This document shows, in pieces, positions 19,462-19,998 of a stretch of 19,998 nt of DNA. Positions within the stretch are counted from its first letter, which is position 1. Every line of letters starts with the position of its first letter. Source of the DNA: Cylindrobasidium torrendii FP15055 ss-10 (lineage: Eukaryota > Basidiomycota > Agaricomycetes > Agaricales > Physalacriaceae); assembly GCA_000934385.1 (NCBI GenBank), contig KN880792.1:1-19998 (forward strand). The letters are read 5' to 3'. The notes beneath the pieces were generated by a model. It ran no database searches and was not told the origin of the DNA. It saw only the letters and a program-made list of their open reading frames with translations. Both the position numbers and the translations under genes were made by a program.

Positions 19462-19998
19462 GGCGGTATAAGGCCAAACTCGACGCGCAACCACCGTTGG
19501 ATGACGCGTCTCCTCGATCTGGCCGTGACTGCTGTGTGACGGCGAGTGACTGCGCCACAATTAGCACCTGTACACATACAGCAACATGAAGCTCAATCGT
19601 TGGAGAAGCATCCTCATGTAACAAAAACCTGCCTCATTTTATCCTCAACGTATCGCACACCAAAGTCCCCCATGTTATATGTACGGTCACCGAGTCGCAA
19701 CTCGGACTGACATTGGCAAGTTGTTATACTCAATGGCTACCAGAGTCTTGCACTTACTATCAAACATCGGGAAACAAAACAGTGATGGGAAACAAAACAA
19801 GGCGTTAATCCTCTCGTCCACGTCTCATACCCGCCTCACACAGGTCCAAAATTTAATCCTTTTCTTCTCTGACTACTAGGATGCTACCATTGCAAGCTTG
19901 ACATGGTTCATGGCCATGCTCGCCACTTATAATTCAGATATTGTAATTTGAGAGATTAATCAAAGGATCGCGGGTATAGAACCTTCCTACATGCGGGG
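19462..19998. other. Upstream region of the proteasome gene, right edge
   Basis: The promoter of the proteasome alpha-1 gene should lie here. No TATA box or known proteasome control element was recognised. Short open frames up to the window end lack motifs and splice partners, so no further gene is called. Confidence 0.5.

Noticed and set aside
1..19998. tRNA, rRNA or CRISPR array
   Set aside because: GTTCGA-like matches were checked by eye and none sits in a cloverleaf context. No regular repeat-spacer array occurs; the only tandem repeat is the short minisatellite. A covariance-model search was not possible.

Overview
The window reads as nuclear DNA of a basidiomycete fungus, probably an Agaricomycete. 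Nearly every gene is cut by many short introns (about 45-60 nt) with GT/AG ends and CTNAC-like branch sites. The gene families also fit: multi-exon membrane P450s, an expanded MATH/BTB-like family, a fungal SLATT protein and a tiny MGC-starting hydrophobic protein. All gene models were built by hand from splice sites and reading frame; no search or transcript data were available.

Layout. 1-2400 is gene-poor: inverted repeats at 290-410, a small secreted cysteine-rich protein (948 to 694, minus) and a weak three-exon membrane-protein gene (1484-2298, plus) that may be a decayed wax-synthase-like acyltransferase. 2400-9445 holds two paralogous 12-exon cytochrome P450s in divergent orientation: P450-A (4580 to 2400, minus) and P450-B (7264-9445, plus). 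They flank a conserved UBA-UAS-UBX gene of the FAF2/UBXD8/Ubx2-like class (6849 to 5048, minus). A salicylate-hydroxylase-like FAD monooxygenase (11611 to 9725, minus) lies tail-to-tail with P450-B. 11612-13071 shows no convincing gene. 13072-14827 (minus) encodes a MATH/BTB-like protein. 15397-15787 (plus) encodes a 61-residue hydrophobic Cys-rich protein. 16283-17569 (plus) encodes a SLATT-fungal two-TM protein, followed by a small minisatellite. 19461 to 18292 (minus) encodes the 20S proteasome alpha-1 subunit (Scl1/PSMA6 type).

How they fit together. The proteasome subunit and the UBX protein are housekeeping parts of protein degradation. The two P450s and the FAD monooxygenase could form a small oxidative tailoring group, perhaps with the acyltransferase-like remnant, but no core synthase is visible here, so a biosynthetic cluster remains an inference. 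The points most worth a second look are two GC-AG introns in neighbouring genes, the exon-for-exon conservation of the inverted P450 pair, the eukaryotic SLATT protein, the 61-residue MGC protein, and the secreted protein whose cysteine count depends on splicing.
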